Source: Oscillospiraceae bacterium (GTDB lineage: Bacteria > Bacillota > Clostridia > Oscillospirales > Ruminococcaceae). Taken from it: a DNA stretch of 64,000 bases. Both the position numbers and the translations under genes were made by a program. The stretch is from assembly GCA_017427265.1 (NCBI GenBank), contig JAFRTG010000019.1, positions 23,466 through 87,465 on the forward strand, written 5' to 3'. This document shows, one piece after another, positions 1-9,206 of the stretch. Position 1 is the stretch's first letter. Every line of letters begins with the position of its first letter. A model generated the notes under the pieces. It worked only from the letters and a program-made list of their open reading frames with translations. It was not told where the DNA came from and did no database searches.

Positions 1-767
1 ATCACGGCAGAGGCATATGCTTTCAGCGCATCGTCTGCATTCTGTACCGCATAGGCCTCATCCGCAAGCTGAAACATGTCAATATCGTTTTGGCCGTCAC
101 CGAACACCACAAGCCGGTCACACTGCAGCAGATTCTGCAGCTGCCGGATTGCATTGGCTTTGCTTGCAGCCTGCGGCATCAGTTCAAGCCACTGCTCCCC
201 CGAATAGATATCCCGCTGATACACACAGTGGTATTTGTCCCGGTAGGTTTCGTACAGCGGCCTGAGCTTTTCCGGCGTATCTATGCAGGTAAAATAAAAC
301 TTGCTTCCGGCATGGAGCGCCGGCGCATTTTCCGCAGCATTTGTGCGGATATCGCCCTTCCGGCTGTCCAGAAAGCACTGCATTCCCCGCGTACAGAGCG
401 ACGGCACAAACGAGAACTTCTCCTGCCCGTCAATCATGGCATAGACAATCGGGAACACCCCATGCGCGAACAGATCATCCAGCAGCGCATCCGCAGATAC
501 ATCAAAATAGTTTTCGATCATGCGCTGCCCCGTTGCATTGTCGATGACGAATGCGCCGTTATAGACAATCAGCGGAATTTCTGCGGTCATGCCCGCCGTG
601 ACCTTCTGCGCGGTCACAAACGATCTTGCCGTCGCATACGAAAAAAGCATGCCCTGCGCGGTCAGCCGGTTGATGACGCTGTTTGTATAATCAGACGTCC
701 GCTCATTGCTCCGCAGCAGCGTGCCGTCCAGATCAGACACATATAATGTACGCTTTTTCTGCTGCAT
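1..767 (-). CDS. Cof-type HAD-superfamily phosphatase, 3' end outside window
   Basis: Cytosolic haloacid-dehalogenase hydrolase of the Cof/YidA group, which dephosphorylate sugar phosphates and similar metabolites. Seen: motif I near the N-terminus (YVSDLDGTLL, with the nucleophile and acid/base aspartates) and motif IV about 235 residues in (VFGDGQNDIDMF). The roughly 150 residues between would be the cap domain. About 255 codons lie in the window and the C-terminus runs off the left edge, so only a short piece is missing for a 270-residue family. The start ATG overlaps the fruK stop codon by one base (TAATG), so the two genes are translationally coupled. With fruK upstream, a sugar-phosphate substrate is plausible, but the sequence does not fix it. 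Confidence 0.9.
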   Translation of the reverse strand, partial: MQQKKRTLYVSDLDGTLLRSNERTSDYTNSVINRLTAQGMLFSYATARSFVTAQKVTAGMTAEIPLIVYNGAFVIDNATGQRMIENYFDVSADALLDDLFAHGVFPIVYAMIDGQEKFSFVPSLCTRGMQCFLDSRKGDIRTNAAENAPALHAGSKFYFTCIDTPEKLRPLYETYRDKYHCVYQRDIYSGEQWLELMPQAASKANAIRQLQNLLQCDRLVVFGDGQNDIDMFQLADEAYAVQNADDALKAYASAV

Positions 768-1696
768 TACAGCAGCTCCGTCGGCGCGGGGAGTCCCTTC
801 AGCAGATTATCCATACGGGAGCGCGTTGCAATCCACTCGCTGAAGGCTGTTGCAGAGCCCGCCGCGATTCCCATGCGCAGAGCTTCGGTCAGGTCCCTGC
901 CGGATGCACAGCCCGCCAGGAATCCGCCGAGCATCGAGTCGCCGGAGCCGACAGCATTCTTGACCTCGCCGTGCGGCGCCGAAAGATGCCAGATCCGCTG
1001 TTCCTTGCTGAACAGCAATGCGCCGTCTGCACCGAGCGAAAGCAGCACATTCTCAGCGCCCATCTCGATCATCTGTCTGCCGTAGGGCAGCGCGTCCCAC
1101 CATGTTTCAATCTCCGTGCCGAATACCGAGCAGAGTTCACGCAGATTCGGCTTGACAACAAAGGGGTGTTCCTTCAGCGCTTCCCGCAGCGCCTCGCCCT
1201 CGGCGTCCACGGCAAAGCGAACGCCCGTATCTGCAAGTGCCCGCATAATATCCGCATAATGCGAGGCCGGCGCACCTGCCGGCACCGAGCCTGCAAGCAC
1301 AATATAATCTCCGTCGCCGTATTTGCGCAGTTTATCGACAAGGAGCCCTGTATCTGCTGCGGAAACCGAAATGCCTCTGCCGTTCAGCTCCGTGACGGCA
1401 GTATGTTCCTTCACCTTGAGGTTGATGCGGTTCATCTGGTTCGGCAGAACGATCCAGTCGGTCGGAATCTGGGTGCGCTGCAGCTGTTCGGCGATCATCG
1501 TGCCGGTTGTTCCGGAGAGATAACCGTAAACTGTGGTCGGAATCTGCAGCTGCTGCAGAACCAGCGAGACATTGACGCCCTTGCCGCCTGCAGTGATGCG
1601 TTCATGCGAGGTGCGGTTGACTGTATTGAGCACGAGCGGTTCTTCCAGCAGAACCGTATAGTCAACGGCCGGATTCATGGTAACGGTTGCGATCAT
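767..1696 (-). CDS. fruK: 1-phosphofructokinase, PfkB family
   Basis: Cytosolic PfkB-family kinase of 309 residues, the usual size for FruK/LacC, which phosphorylate fructose-1-phosphate or tagatose-6-phosphate with ATP. Seen: the N-terminal MIATVTMNPAVDYT signature, PfkB signature 1 (GGKGVNVSLVL, about residues 38-48) and the C-terminal signature with the catalytic aspartate (NAVGSGDSMLGGFLAG). It is transcribed leftwards and coupled to the HAD gene. No fructose PTS gene lies beside it, so tagatose-6-phosphate kinase remains an alternative to fruK. Confidence 0.85.
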   Translation of the reverse strand: MIATVTMNPAVDYTVLLEEPLVLNTVNRTSHERITAGGKGVNVSLVLQQLQIPTTVYGYLSGTTGTMIAEQLQRTQIPTDWIVLPNQMNRINLKVKEHTAVTELNGRGISVSAADTGLLVDKLRKYGDGDYIVLAGSVPAGAPASHYADIMRALADTGVRFAVDAEGEALREALKEHPFVVKPNLRELCSVFGTEIETWWDALPYGRQMIEMGAENVLLSLGADGALLFSKEQRIWHLSAPHGEVKNAVGSGDSMLGGFLAGCASGRDLTEALRMGIAAGSATAFSEWIATRSRMDNLLKGLPAPTELL

Positions 1697-1776
1697 GAGA
1701 AAGCACTCCTCTTATAAATTGTATCGGTTCAAGAGCTGCCGGTCGCATTCGGCACAATCCGGCAGATTCTGTTCTC

Positions 1777-1805
1777 ATTATACCATATCAGACAGGAAAA
1801 CACAA
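1777..1805 (-). promoter_or_regulatory. Putative promoter of fruK-HAD operon
   Basis: On the minus strand a perfect TATAAT at 1777-1782 is preceded, after 17 bp, by a weak -35 (TTGTGT, 1800-1805). The predicted transcript starts about 75 bases before the fruK ATG. Confidence 0.55.
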
Positions 1806-1849
1806 TGGAAAAAACGAAAAATCCGAAAAAGCATTTTAATCAGCTCTGC

Positions 1850-1955
1850 CCGATGCACCCGGAGGGAAGGGAAAGCGTACACTTTTTTATATTGGGAGGA
1901 CTCGTCTGCCGGCGCCCGGAAGGAAATGCCTGCGGGGGCTCCCCGCCCGCCTGCT
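1850..1955. repeat. GC-rich intergenic repeat-like block
   Basis: A GC-rich stretch with the hairpin-forming core GCGGGGGCTCCCCGCC just before the 1959 promoter. A similar sequence lies at 48560-48640, also directly upstream of a promoter. An open frame runs through it in frame with the next gene, but it lies upstream of the promoter and shows no protein-like pattern. Confidence 0.4.
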
Positions 1956-1958
1956 GCG

Positions 1959-1987
1959 TTGACAAATATCAGGAATTATGGTACAAT
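1959..1987 (+). promoter_or_regulatory. Sigma-A promoter of the 2048-5760 operon
   Basis: TTGACA at 1959-1964, a 17-bp spacer and TACAAT at 1982-1987. The start codon at 2048 lies about 50 bases beyond the predicted transcription start, behind the ribosome site AAAGGAGG. Confidence 0.85.
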
Positions 1988-2047
1988 AGCTTCAAAGTCA
2001 AAAACATGATTTCTGCTGTGTCAGTATACGTCAAAGGAGGTGCCGCC

Positions 2048-3358
2048 ATGCCTGCAGGACGGTTCCGCAGCTCCCTCTGCTTATCGGCCATCATCTGCCG
2101 CGTCATGTTCTGGACGCCGCTCTGGGTTCTGCTGCTTGCCCACTATCCGGATTCTCCGTTTCTGCCGACCGTCGCAGCGGCTTTTCTCATTGCAGCCGGC
2201 AATGCAGCCGCAGTCCGCACTGTCGGCACGCGCGCCGGCTTCCGTTCGCGCCGCACGCTGCTGCTCGGACTGCTGTTCACATTCTGCGCTACGGTGCTCT
2301 GTATCGGAACGCTGCTGCTGATCGGATGCAGCCCGTTTCCGGCGTTCTGCATCACCTGCTGGGCTGTTTTTCCGGTACTGTATAAGCTCTCGGCAGACCC
2401 CTACCTGCTCTTTACCATCGAACACTTTATCATGTTCCTGAGCTTTGCAGTTGCAGCGCAGGGCTTTCTGTACCTGAGCGATATCACGAATTATCTGCAA
2501 TGGTTCCTGTGGAGCACCGGCGCGGTTGCTGCACTGTTCTTTCTGCAGCGAAATCAGTTCATGCTGCAGCGGATGGTCAACCGGCGCAGCAACACCGAAA
2601 CCGCCGTCCCGCAGGAGATCCGGCGGAGCAATCTGACAATCGTCTGCATACTGCTGCTGTTCTGTGCCGTTCTCTTTATCTTCCGCGCACCGCTGACTGC
2701 CCTGCTGGAACGCATGGCAGCGCTTGCCAAAGCCGCCGTAATCAAGCTCATCAGCCTGCTTATGACGGATGAACCGTTTGAAAACATCGAAGAAGAAGCA
2801 GAAAACGGTTTGCCGCTGCCTGAGATGAAATCCCACGAATGGCTCGGCTATCTCTGGGCGCTGCTCTGGATTCCGCTCATCATGATTGTGATTCCGGTCT
2901 GGAAGTTCCTGCTTTCGGATTGGGTCGATCTGCTCCGGGCGTTCATCGCGGATATTGCCGCCCGTCTGCGCGGAAAGGTCAAACCGGAATATAAAAAAAT
3001 CGACCAGCCCGCTTTTTCCGATACCGAAACAAAGCTGCGCCGGACACGCACCCCTGACAGGAAACGCACATGGCGAAAGCAGCTGCGAGCCTGGCAGGCA
3101 CTGCCGGACAGCCGTGAAAAATTTTATGCCGGCTATCAGCTGCTGATTACGGCGCCCGCATGGTCGGACGATGAGCTCCGCGCATCGGATACCGTGCGCG
3201 AAATCCGCGAAAAATGGCTGCAGCACCATACACCGCAGAATGCGCTGGATGCAGTCACCGCCGACTATCACGCGGACTGCTATGCGGAGCAGGGACTGCC
3301 CCCGCAGGCCGTCCGGGAGCTGACCGAGGCGCTGCATACGCTGCGCGCGATGCGCTGA
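2048..3358 (+). CDS. Polytopic membrane protein with DUF4129-like C-terminus
   Basis: A 436-residue integral membrane protein of unknown function. The first roughly 300 residues hold about seven or eight hydrophobic segments, broken by an acidic loop (ENIEEEAENG). The last 120 residues are soluble and include R-x-KFYAGYQLLI and a later DT-x-x-EI, which resembles the C-terminal helical region of DUF4129 proteins found near transglutaminase genes; I could not confirm this by search. The start at 2048 was chosen over an in-frame start at 1805 because the promoter (1959-1987) and the AAAGGAGG site lie between them. It is the first gene of a rightward operon with the zinc-ribbon protein and the flavoprotein. 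Confidence 0.8.
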   Translation: MPAGRFRSSLCLSAIICRVMFWTPLWVLLLAHYPDSPFLPTVAAAFLIAAGNAAAVRTVGTRAGFRSRRTLLLGLLFTFCATVLCIGTLLLIGCSPFPAFCITCWAVFPVLYKLSADPYLLFTIEHFIMFLSFAVAAQGFLYLSDITNYLQWFLWSTGAVAALFFLQRNQFMLQRMVNRRSNTETAVPQEIRRSNLTIVCILLLFCAVLFIFRAPLTALLERMAALAKAAVIKLISLLMTDEPFENIEEEAENGLPLPEMKSHEWLGYLWALLWIPLIMIVIPVWKFLLSDWVDLLRAFIADIAARLRGKVKPEYKKIDQPAFSDTETKLRRTRTPDRKRTWRKQLRAWQALPDSREKFYAGYQLLITAPAWSDDELRASDTVREIREKWLQHHTPQNALDAVTADYHADCYAEQGLPPQAVRELTEALHTLRAMR

Positions 3359-3403
3359 ACCGCACGCAGCTTTTGGCAACATACACCTGAAAAGAGGAAT
3401 CAA

Positions 3404-4513
3404 ATGGGAATTCAACCGAAGGAGCTCTGCGGGCTGACCGGCCTGCAATACGATCAGAAAGCGCGTACCTTCTGGGGTACGCTGCAGGGCTATCCCCTCT
3501 TTCTGACAGTCATTCCGCGGCGGGATCTGTTCCTGTACCGGCTCATCGTCAATGCACCCGACGGATTTGACGAACAGAATATGAAAGAAACACTTGAAAA
3601 ATGGCGTCTGGATCATCCGGGCATCTCGGATCTGGTCTACCGCGACAGAGCACTTTCCGCAGTGGTCTCGGTCAAAAAAAAGGATGCAGCTGCATCTGCT
3701 GCGGGAAATGCCGCCGCACTGACCGCACTGGCGGCCGAGCTGCGTCTGCGCCCCTGCTGCATGGCCTGCGGCAGAGAACTGAATTATCAGCTCTATCTGC
3801 TCGACGGCGGCGGCGTGACACTCTGTCCGCAGTGCAGGCCGTTTCTGGAAGAAAAAATCGAACATGCCGAATCGGAGCAGACCAAAGTCTCCCCGAACCG
3901 CGCCGGAATCGTCATCGGCGCACTGGCAGGCGCTGTCCTGACCTTTCTGCTGACATGGTTTGTGCTGCAATATAGCAGCATGGCGCTCCTGACCGGCTAT
4001 GCCTGCTCGATCCTCTGTATTTTTGCTGCAAAGAAGCTCGGCAAAAAAATGACGCTGCCTGCAATCATCCTCTGCGCCGTGCTCTGTGTACTTGGCGGTT
4101 CTGCCGGAACCGTACTGCATCAGGCCGGTGAAATCGCATCTGTGCATCAGGCGCAGGCAGAAGATACCGAAAAAATCAGGGATAATTCGCAGCAGATTAT
4201 CAATCAGTTTGAAGCAATGACGCCCGAACAGCAGGAAGCGGCAAAAGCGGAATTCGGAGACAAACTGGATATGGAAATCTACCGCAGCAATATTCAGAAT
4301 GCAGAGCTGATTCTCGGCAACCAGACTACAGAAAGCTGTCTGCGGAATCTGCCCGCACTGCTGAAACAGCCGCTCTACAAGAACTTCCGGCACCGGCTGT
4401 TCAAAAGCCTTTTCGGCTTTCTGGCTGCCGTGCTGGGCGGCACAGTGCTGACCGCGCCGAAAATGCTCGCGGCCGACAGCGGAAAGCATACACTGCGGGA
4501 GCTCTCAGCATGA
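3404..4513 (+). CDS. Membrane protein with zinc-ribbon motif, unknown function
   Basis: A 369-residue protein that I do not recognise. Residues 1-110 are soluble. A CxxC pair (CMACG) followed about 25 residues later by a second pair (CPQC) forms a likely zinc ribbon at about 120-150. Three hydrophobic segments follow at about 165-245, then a charged Gln/Glu-rich helical stretch and a last hydrophobic segment near residue 340. The next gene's ATG overlaps its stop by four bases (ATGA), so it is translationally coupled to the flavoprotein. The pattern suggests a membrane-bound accessory protein. Confidence 0.75.
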   Translation: MGIQPKELCGLTGLQYDQKARTFWGTLQGYPLFLTVIPRRDLFLYRLIVNAPDGFDEQNMKETLEKWRLDHPGISDLVYRDRALSAVVSVKKKDAAASAAGNAAALTALAAELRLRPCCMACGRELNYQLYLLDGGGVTLCPQCRPFLEEKIEHAESEQTKVSPNRAGIVIGALAGAVLTFLLTWFVLQYSSMALLTGYACSILCIFAAKKLGKKMTLPAIILCAVLCVLGGSAGTVLHQAGEIASVHQAQAEDTEKIRDNSQQIINQFEAMTPEQQEAAKAEFGDKLDMEIYRSNIQNAELILGNQTTESCLRNLPALLKQPLYKNFRHRLFKSLFGFLAAVLGGTVLTAPKMLAADSGKHTLRELSA

Positions 4514-5760
4514 GCGGCAGTGTGATCGTCCTCGGCGGCGGTGCGGCAGGCCTTGCGGCGGCCATCGCAGCAGCGGAGCACGGCTGCTTTGTCACGGTGC
4601 TCGAACGGCTGCCGCGCGTCGGCAAAAAGATTCTGCTGACCGGAAACGGCCGCTGTAATCTCGGACACACGGGCTTTGATTTTTCGCACTATCACGGCAG
4701 CCTGCCGCAGGCCGAAGGCATCCTCGCCGGATTTGATACCGCTGCATACTTCCGGAAATTCGGACTGCTGACCCGCGCAGACAGCGAAGGCAGACTGTAT
4801 CCGATGAGCGGAACAGCCGCCTCTGTTCTGGACGCACTGCGTTTTGCTGCCGAACAGCGCGGTGTACGCATCCTCTGCGAGCAGCAGGCAGACGGTCTCA
4901 CGCAGACGGGCAGAAATTGGAAGGTTTCCTGCGGCAGTCAGGTTTACGCTGCGGACACTGTGATTCTTGCCGCGGGCGGTTCTGCAGCCCCGAATTGCGG
5001 AACCGACGGCAATCTGTTTCCGATTCTGCGGAAAATGGGTTATGCAATTCAGCAGCCGCGCCCTTCGCTCTGTCCGGTTCCGACCGACGCTGCGCGTGTA
5101 AGGGCACTGAAAGGACTGCGCGTCCGGGCGGCAGTCTCTGTCGTATCCGGAGGCAAAATTCTGAAAAACGAGGCGGGAGAGGTGCAGTTTACCGACAGCG
5201 CACTCTCCGGCATCTGCGTATTCAACCTGTCCCGGCTGACCGCGGAATCCGGGAACCGCACGGAGCTCATGCTTGATCTGCTGCCGGATTTTTCTGCCGC
5301 TGAGACAGAAGCGCTGATAAACGAGCTGATCTCTCTGCGGGGGACGCTGCCGGCAGGCGATCTGCTGACGGGAATTCTCCCGAAACGCATCGGGGAAGGA
5401 TTGGTCAAATCGGCAGGCGGAAGCTGTCAGCTTGCCGCATCAGACATGCCCGCCGACGTCCGCAGAAAGCTCTGTGCCTTGCTGAAGGACTGGCGCTTTC
5501 CCGTCACCGGCACTGCGAAATTTGCACAGGCACAGGTCACGGCCGGCGGTGTCAAGGGCGAATGCGTCACCGGCACGCTGGAATCCAGACTGCACCGCGG
5601 ACTCTTTTTCTGCGGCGAACTGCTCGACCTGGACGGCGACTGCGGCGGCTATAACCTGACATGGTGCTGGGCCTCCGGAGAGACTGCCGGAAATGCAGCA
5701 GCGGCATCTGCAAGCACACCAAAGCGCCCGCCTAAGGTATCGCTTCGCGATGATTCATAA
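4510..5760 (+). CDS. NAD(P)/FAD-dependent oxidoreductase, HI0933/BaiN-like family
   Basis: Cytosolic flavoprotein of 416 residues. Seen: the N-terminal FAD-binding Rossmann motif (VIVLGGGAAGLAAAIAAAEHG), then GKKILLTGNGRCNLGH, the family's hallmark after the FAD motif. The C-terminal FAD-binding region reads GLFFCGELLDLDGDCGGYNL followed by WCWASGETAG. Many members are annotated as aminoacetone oxidase or BaiN-like, but the real substrate is not known. The last nine codons and the stop are supplied by an inserted intergenic repeat that begins at 5736, so the tail differs from what the ancestor probably had. It is the third gene of the operon from 2048. Confidence 0.88.
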   Translation: MSGSVIVLGGGAAGLAAAIAAAEHGCFVTVLERLPRVGKKILLTGNGRCNLGHTGFDFSHYHGSLPQAEGILAGFDTAAYFRKFGLLTRADSEGRLYPMSGTAASVLDALRFAAEQRGVRILCEQQADGLTQTGRNWKVSCGSQVYAADTVILAAGGSAAPNCGTDGNLFPILRKMGYAIQQPRPSLCPVPTDAARVRALKGLRVRAAVSVVSGGKILKNEAGEVQFTDSALSGICVFNLSRLTAESGNRTELMLDLLPDFSAAETEALINELISLRGTLPAGDLLTGILPKRIGEGLVKSAGGSCQLAASDMPADVRRKLCALLKDWRFPVTGTAKFAQAQVTAGGVKGECVTGTLESRLHRGLFFCGELLDLDGDCGGYNLTWCWASGETAGNAAAASASTPKRPPKVSLRDDS

Positions 5761-5923
5761 TGAGGGCTTTGCCCTCAAACTCCCGCCGGGGACGTATCCC
5801 CAGACTCCGCTTTTGTATATTATTACGCAGTTACATACATTTCATCAAAGCGGGATTCCAAAGGGTTCCGACCCTTGAACTGAGTTTTGAGAGGAGCCAC
5901 ATTCCCATTCCATTGGAGATACC
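5736..5923 (+). repeat. Intergenic repeat copy A (GGTATC...GATACC element)
   Basis: About 188 bp running from GGTATCGCTTCGCGATGA to TTGGAGATACC. The core includes GAGGGCTTTGCCCTCAAA, GGGGACGTATCCCC, a CATTTCATCAAAGCGGGA box and AAAGGGTTCCGACCCTT. The ends form a short inverted repeat (GGTATC/GATACC) and the core is full of small palindromes. The left end overlaps the flavoprotein gene and provides its stop codon. Confidence 0.85.
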
Positions 5924-5940
5924 GCTTGATCGACAGAATA

Positions 5941-5966
5941 ATGCCTCTCCTGTTCAGGAGAGGCAT
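5941..5966. terminator. Perfect 12-bp hairpin between repeat copies A and B
   Basis: ATGCCTCTCCTG, a two-base loop and CAGGAGAGGCAT. There is no clear T-tract, so it may be a weak or processed terminator for the operon ending at 5760. Confidence 0.45.
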
Positions 5967-5981
5967 TCGCTTGCAGAAAAT

Positions 5982-6169
5982 GGTTCCGCTGCGCGATGAT
6001 CTGTGATGAGGGCTTTGCCCGCAAGCTCCCGCTGGGGACATATTCCCAGACCCCGCTTTTGTATATCATAACGCAGTTACATACATTTCATCAAAGCGGG
6101 ATTCCAAAGGGTTCCGACCCTTTGGCAGGGTTTGGGGCAGAGCCCCATTATAAATCCATCGGAGATACC
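5982..6169 (+). repeat. Intergenic repeat copy B
   Basis: A second copy in the same orientation as copy A, from GGTTCCGCTGCGCGATGAT to CATCGGAGATACC, sharing most of the sequence. It keeps AAAGGGTTCCGACCCTTTGG and adds GGGTTTGGGGCAGAGCCCC. The rest of the gap to upp (6170-6370) is AT-rich with a GCGTGAA/TTCACGC palindrome near 6220 and no gene. Confidence 0.85.
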
Positions 6170-6370
6170 GCTTTAATCGCCCCCGAAAATTGACAACGCC
6201 CGCAGCAGACCTGTTTCTGCGCGTGAACTTCACGCACGGTCCGGAGCGGGTGTTGTACACATTATACTGCAAAATTATGAAAAATATGTGAAATTGCCAT
6301 CACATTCACGGAATTTTCACAAAAAATTCAGGTTCATCGCAAAATCATAACAAAATGAAAGGTTTGCGGC

Positions 6371-7000
6371 TCACTTCGTACCGAAAATGCGGTCACCTGC
6401 ATCGCCGAGTCCGGGAACGATATACGCATTCTCATTCAGGTGGCTGTCCACGCAGCCGCAGTAAATGTCAATGTCCGGATGCGCTTCCTGCAATGCCTTG
6501 AGACCCTCCGGCGCAGCGATAATACACATGAACTTGATATTGGTGCATCCCTTTTCCTTGATGAAATCAACCGCCTGAATGGCCGAACCGCCGGTTGCAA
6601 GCATCGGGTCCGGCAGAATGACAAGGCGCTCATCAATGCCGCCGGGCAGCTTGCAGAAGTATTCGTGCGGCTCATGCGTGACCTCGTCGCGGTACAGGCC
6701 GATGTGACCGACCTTTGCCGACGGCACCAGCGCGAGGATACCGTCCACCATACCGAGCCCGGCGCGCAGAATCGGCACGATTGCGAGCTTTTTGCCTGCA
6801 AGCATCGGCTCCATCGCTGTTGCGATCGGCGTCTTGACCTCGACCAGCTCAGTCGGAAGATCACGCAGCGCCTCGTAGCCCATCAGCATTGCGATCTCCT
6901 CAACCAGAATGCGGAAATCGCGCGTGCCGGTCTTTTCGTCCCGCAGCAGCGTGATTTTATGCTGGATCAGCGGGTGCTCAAGAATAACAGTTTTGCCCAT
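6371..7000 (-). CDS. upp: Uracil phosphoribosyltransferase
   Basis: Cytosolic pyrimidine salvage enzyme that converts uracil and PRPP to UMP. It has 209 residues, the standard Upp length. Seen: [21 protein letters not shown] at the start, [14 protein letters not shown], the PRPP loop [12 protein letters not shown] and the C-terminal uracil-binding region [17 protein letters not shown]. It is the last gene of the leftward uraA operon, 14 bases after the preceding gene, with an AAAGGACG ribosome site. Uptake and salvage genes are therefore expressed together. Confidence 0.97.
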   Translation of the reverse strand: MGKTVILEHPLIQHKITLLRDEKTGTRDFRILVEEIAMLMGYEALRDLPTELVEVKTPIATAMEPMLAGKKLAIVPILRAGLGMVDGILALVPSAKVGHIGLYRDEVTHEPHEYFCKLPGGIDERLVILPDPMLATGGSAIQAVDFIKEKGCTNIKFMCIIAAPEGLKALQEAHPDIDIYCGCVDSHLNENAYIVPGLGDAGDRIFGTK

Positions 7001-7014
7001 AAGATTACGTCCTT

Positions 7015-7608
7015 TCAGGTTTCAGTGTGGGAAATTTTCCTGCCGACCCGAACAGCCGCAAGCTGCAGGATCAGCGCCGTCAGAAACGGCATGACAACAT
7101 AAATCACAAACAGATACGCCCTTCGCAGACTGCTGCCTGCGTTCAGCAGAATCAGCGCATAGACGCCGCTCGCAGCGATCATTAAGCAGGTCACAGCCGG
7201 TACGAGCGTCCGCGAACGGTCACGGCCGGTCACTGCGCGGAGCATCAGACTCAGCCAGAGCCCCGCTGCTGACACGCCGGATATCATCATCGCCCAGATG
7301 CACGCCGAAAAGACCATGTCCCGCTGATCTGAGCGGTAGACCGCTGACAGCCCGCTGACGGCCGCAATGATCGTAAACAGCACGGCATTCTGCGAAGTCC
7401 TTGCCGGCGGCGGAAGCTGCGCGGCATCCTGCAGCATGTCAGACGCAAGCAGCGTCACGGCCGCATCGCCGGCCGGTATCCGTGCTCCGGCTTCGCTGCA
7501 CAGCGTTCCGGCTGCAGCTTCATATGCATCCGCCGGTGCGCTCTGCAGCTGACCGTCAGATGCCTGTTCCTTCGGCTCCTGTTTTGGGAGCCGTTCCTCG
7601 TTTTTCAT
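7015..7608 (-). CDS. Four-TM membrane protein between uraA and upp
   Basis: A 197-residue protein with no recognised family. The first 85 residues are hydrophilic and Ala/Gln/Pro-rich with no signal peptide. Four hydrophobic segments follow (about 88-110, 120-140, 150-165 and 172-190), ending in a short basic tail. GGAGAA precedes the ATG. It lies 36 bases after uraA and 14 before upp, so it is co-transcribed with both. A role in nucleobase transport or signalling is a guess from position only. Confidence 0.7.
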   Translation of the reverse strand: MKNEERLPKQEPKEQASDGQLQSAPADAYEAAAGTLCSEAGARIPAGDAAVTLLASDMLQDAAQLPPPARTSQNAVLFTIIAAVSGLSAVYRSDQRDMVFSACIWAMMISGVSAAGLWLSLMLRAVTGRDRSRTLVPAVTCLMIAASGVYALILLNAGSSLRRAYLFVIYVVMPFLTALILQLAAVRVGRKISHTET

Positions 7609-7644
7609 AGCAGTTCTCCGCCGGTGAAACTTACACCGGTTCTG

Positions 7645-9171
7645 TTATTTCCGCTTCTTCTTATTTTTCCGTTTCTTTGCATTCTTATTCTGATTGCTGC
7701 GGTACTGCGGCTTCGGCGCTGCTGGCGCTTCTGCCTGTGCCGCTGCCGTTGTCTTTTTCTTCACAGGAACGGGCTCCGCAGCAGGTTCGGGTTCGCTGTC
7801 CGCTGCGCCGGAAAGGATCAGATTGGTCAGGATGCCAAGAATCAGCGCCGTTGCAATTTCCGTAATCGTGACATCCCCGAAGTGCAGGCTCAGGCCGCCG
7901 ATGCCGGCAATCAGAATCACAGAGGCCACAAACAGATTGCAGTTCCGGTCAAGATTGACCTTCTGCAGCATTTTCAGACCGGAGACGGCAATAAAACCGT
8001 ACAGCGCGATGCAGACGCCGCCCATGACACAGGACGGGATCGAATCCACAAACGCGACCAGCGGCGTGATAAACGAGAAGATAATGCAGCCGATCGCTGC
8101 CGCCAGAATGGTCAGTGTACTGGCGTTTCCGGTGATTGCCACGCAGGCAATGGATTCGCCGTAGGTCGTGTTCGGACAACCGCCGAAGAACGCGCCGGCC
8201 ATTGAACCGATGCCGTCACCGAGCAGTGTGCGGGAAAGACCGGGGCTTTCCAGAAGGTCTCTGCCGATGATGGAGGACAGATTCTTGTGATCCGCAACAT
8301 GCTCTGCAAAGACCACAAACGCAACCGGAACATAGGCTGCGAAAATCGTTGCAACGTAGGATGCGGGGATATCGTCGGTGCAGCTGAGTGCGCCGAGAAA
8401 TGTCAGCTTCGGTACGCTGAGGAAGGTTCTCAGGGAAACCGCGCCGTCCGGCATCATGTAGCTGCTGAAAACGGAGAAATCAATCAGCTTGAGCTCGTTG
8501 ATGTTCAGCGCCGTGCCGATCGCTGTCAGCGCAGCCGCTGCTGCATAGCCGACCAGAATACCGATGATAAACGGAATCAGCTTTGCCATTTTCTTGCCGT
8601 AGGTTGAACAAAGCATAACCGTAACAAGCGTAATGATTCCGCAGATGATTGCGGCATAAGGAGAAGCTGCCATGACGCTTGTACCGTCTGCCGCTGTAAT
8701 CATCACATCGCCCTTCTGCAGATCACTGACGGCATTTCCGGCAAGCGAAAGACCGATGATTGCGACCGTCGGACCGATGACAACTGCGGGCATCAGAAAG
8801 TTCAGCCAGCGGACACCGACCGCCGAAACAATCAGTGCAATCACCACATAAACCAGACCGGCCAGCGCTGCACCGAAAATCAGGCCGAGCATTCCGAGCT
8901 GCATAGACACGCCGCCCGCAAATGCTGCCGACATCGAACCGAGAAACGCAAAGGATGATCCCAGAAACACCGGGCTTTTGAATTTTGTGAACAGCAGATA
9001 AACGATCGTGCCGACGCCGGCGCCGAACATGGCCGCCGCAGGGGTCAGGCCGTTGCCGATAATCATCGGAACTGCGATCGTTGCGGCAAGAATCGCAAGC
9101 ATCTGCTGAAGCGCAAAAATCACCAGTTTTACGCCGCGCGGTTTGTCCGCAATGTCATAGGTTAGCTTCAT
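7645..9171 (-). CDS. uraA: Uracil permease, NCS2 (uracil/xanthine) family
   Basis: Inner-membrane nucleobase/proton symporter of 508 residues with about 14 hydrophobic segments. Seen: VFLGSSFAFLGS (the TM3 motif), the substrate-binding NTTYGESIACVAIT, and PSCVMGGVCIALYGFIAVSG. The NTTYGE form and the operon with upp favour uracil over xanthine. A Lys/Pro-rich C-terminal tail of about 55 residues, ending in a poly-basic run, extends past the usual end. The start at 9171 was chosen over an in-frame start at 9324 because the promoter, the leader terminator and AAAGGAGG all lie upstream of 9171. Confidence 0.9.
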   Translation of the reverse strand: MKLTYDIADKPRGVKLVIFALQQMLAILAATIAVPMIIGNGLTPAAAMFGAGVGTIVYLLFTKFKSPVFLGSSFAFLGSMSAAFAGGVSMQLGMLGLIFGAALAGLVYVVIALIVSAVGVRWLNFLMPAVVIGPTVAIIGLSLAGNAVSDLQKGDVMITAADGTSVMAASPYAAIICGIITLVTVMLCSTYGKKMAKLIPFIIGILVGYAAAAALTAIGTALNINELKLIDFSVFSSYMMPDGAVSLRTFLSVPKLTFLGALSCTDDIPASYVATIFAAYVPVAFVVFAEHVADHKNLSSIIGRDLLESPGLSRTLLGDGIGSMAGAFFGGCPNTTYGESIACVAITGNASTLTILAAAIGCIIFSFITPLVAFVDSIPSCVMGGVCIALYGFIAVSGLKMLQKVNLDRNCNLFVASVILIAGIGGLSLHFGDVTITEIATALILGILTNLILSGAADSEPEPAAEPVPVKKKTTAAAQAEAPAAPKPQYRSNQNKNAKKRKNKKKRK

Positions 9172-9206
9172 GAAAACAATCCTCCTTTTGGCGCGGCAGA
9201 AAAAAA

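Noticed and set aside
1805-2047. N-terminal extension of the membrane protein to 1805
   Set aside because: It runs through the GC-rich repeat block and the promoter at 1959-1987; the ATG at 2048 has a perfect ribosome site.
2081-4489. An 802-codon open frame on the minus strand opposite two rightward genes
   Set aside because: Rich in Gln, Cys, His and Arg with no domain pattern; it mirrors the codon bias of the real genes, which have a promoter and ribosome sites.
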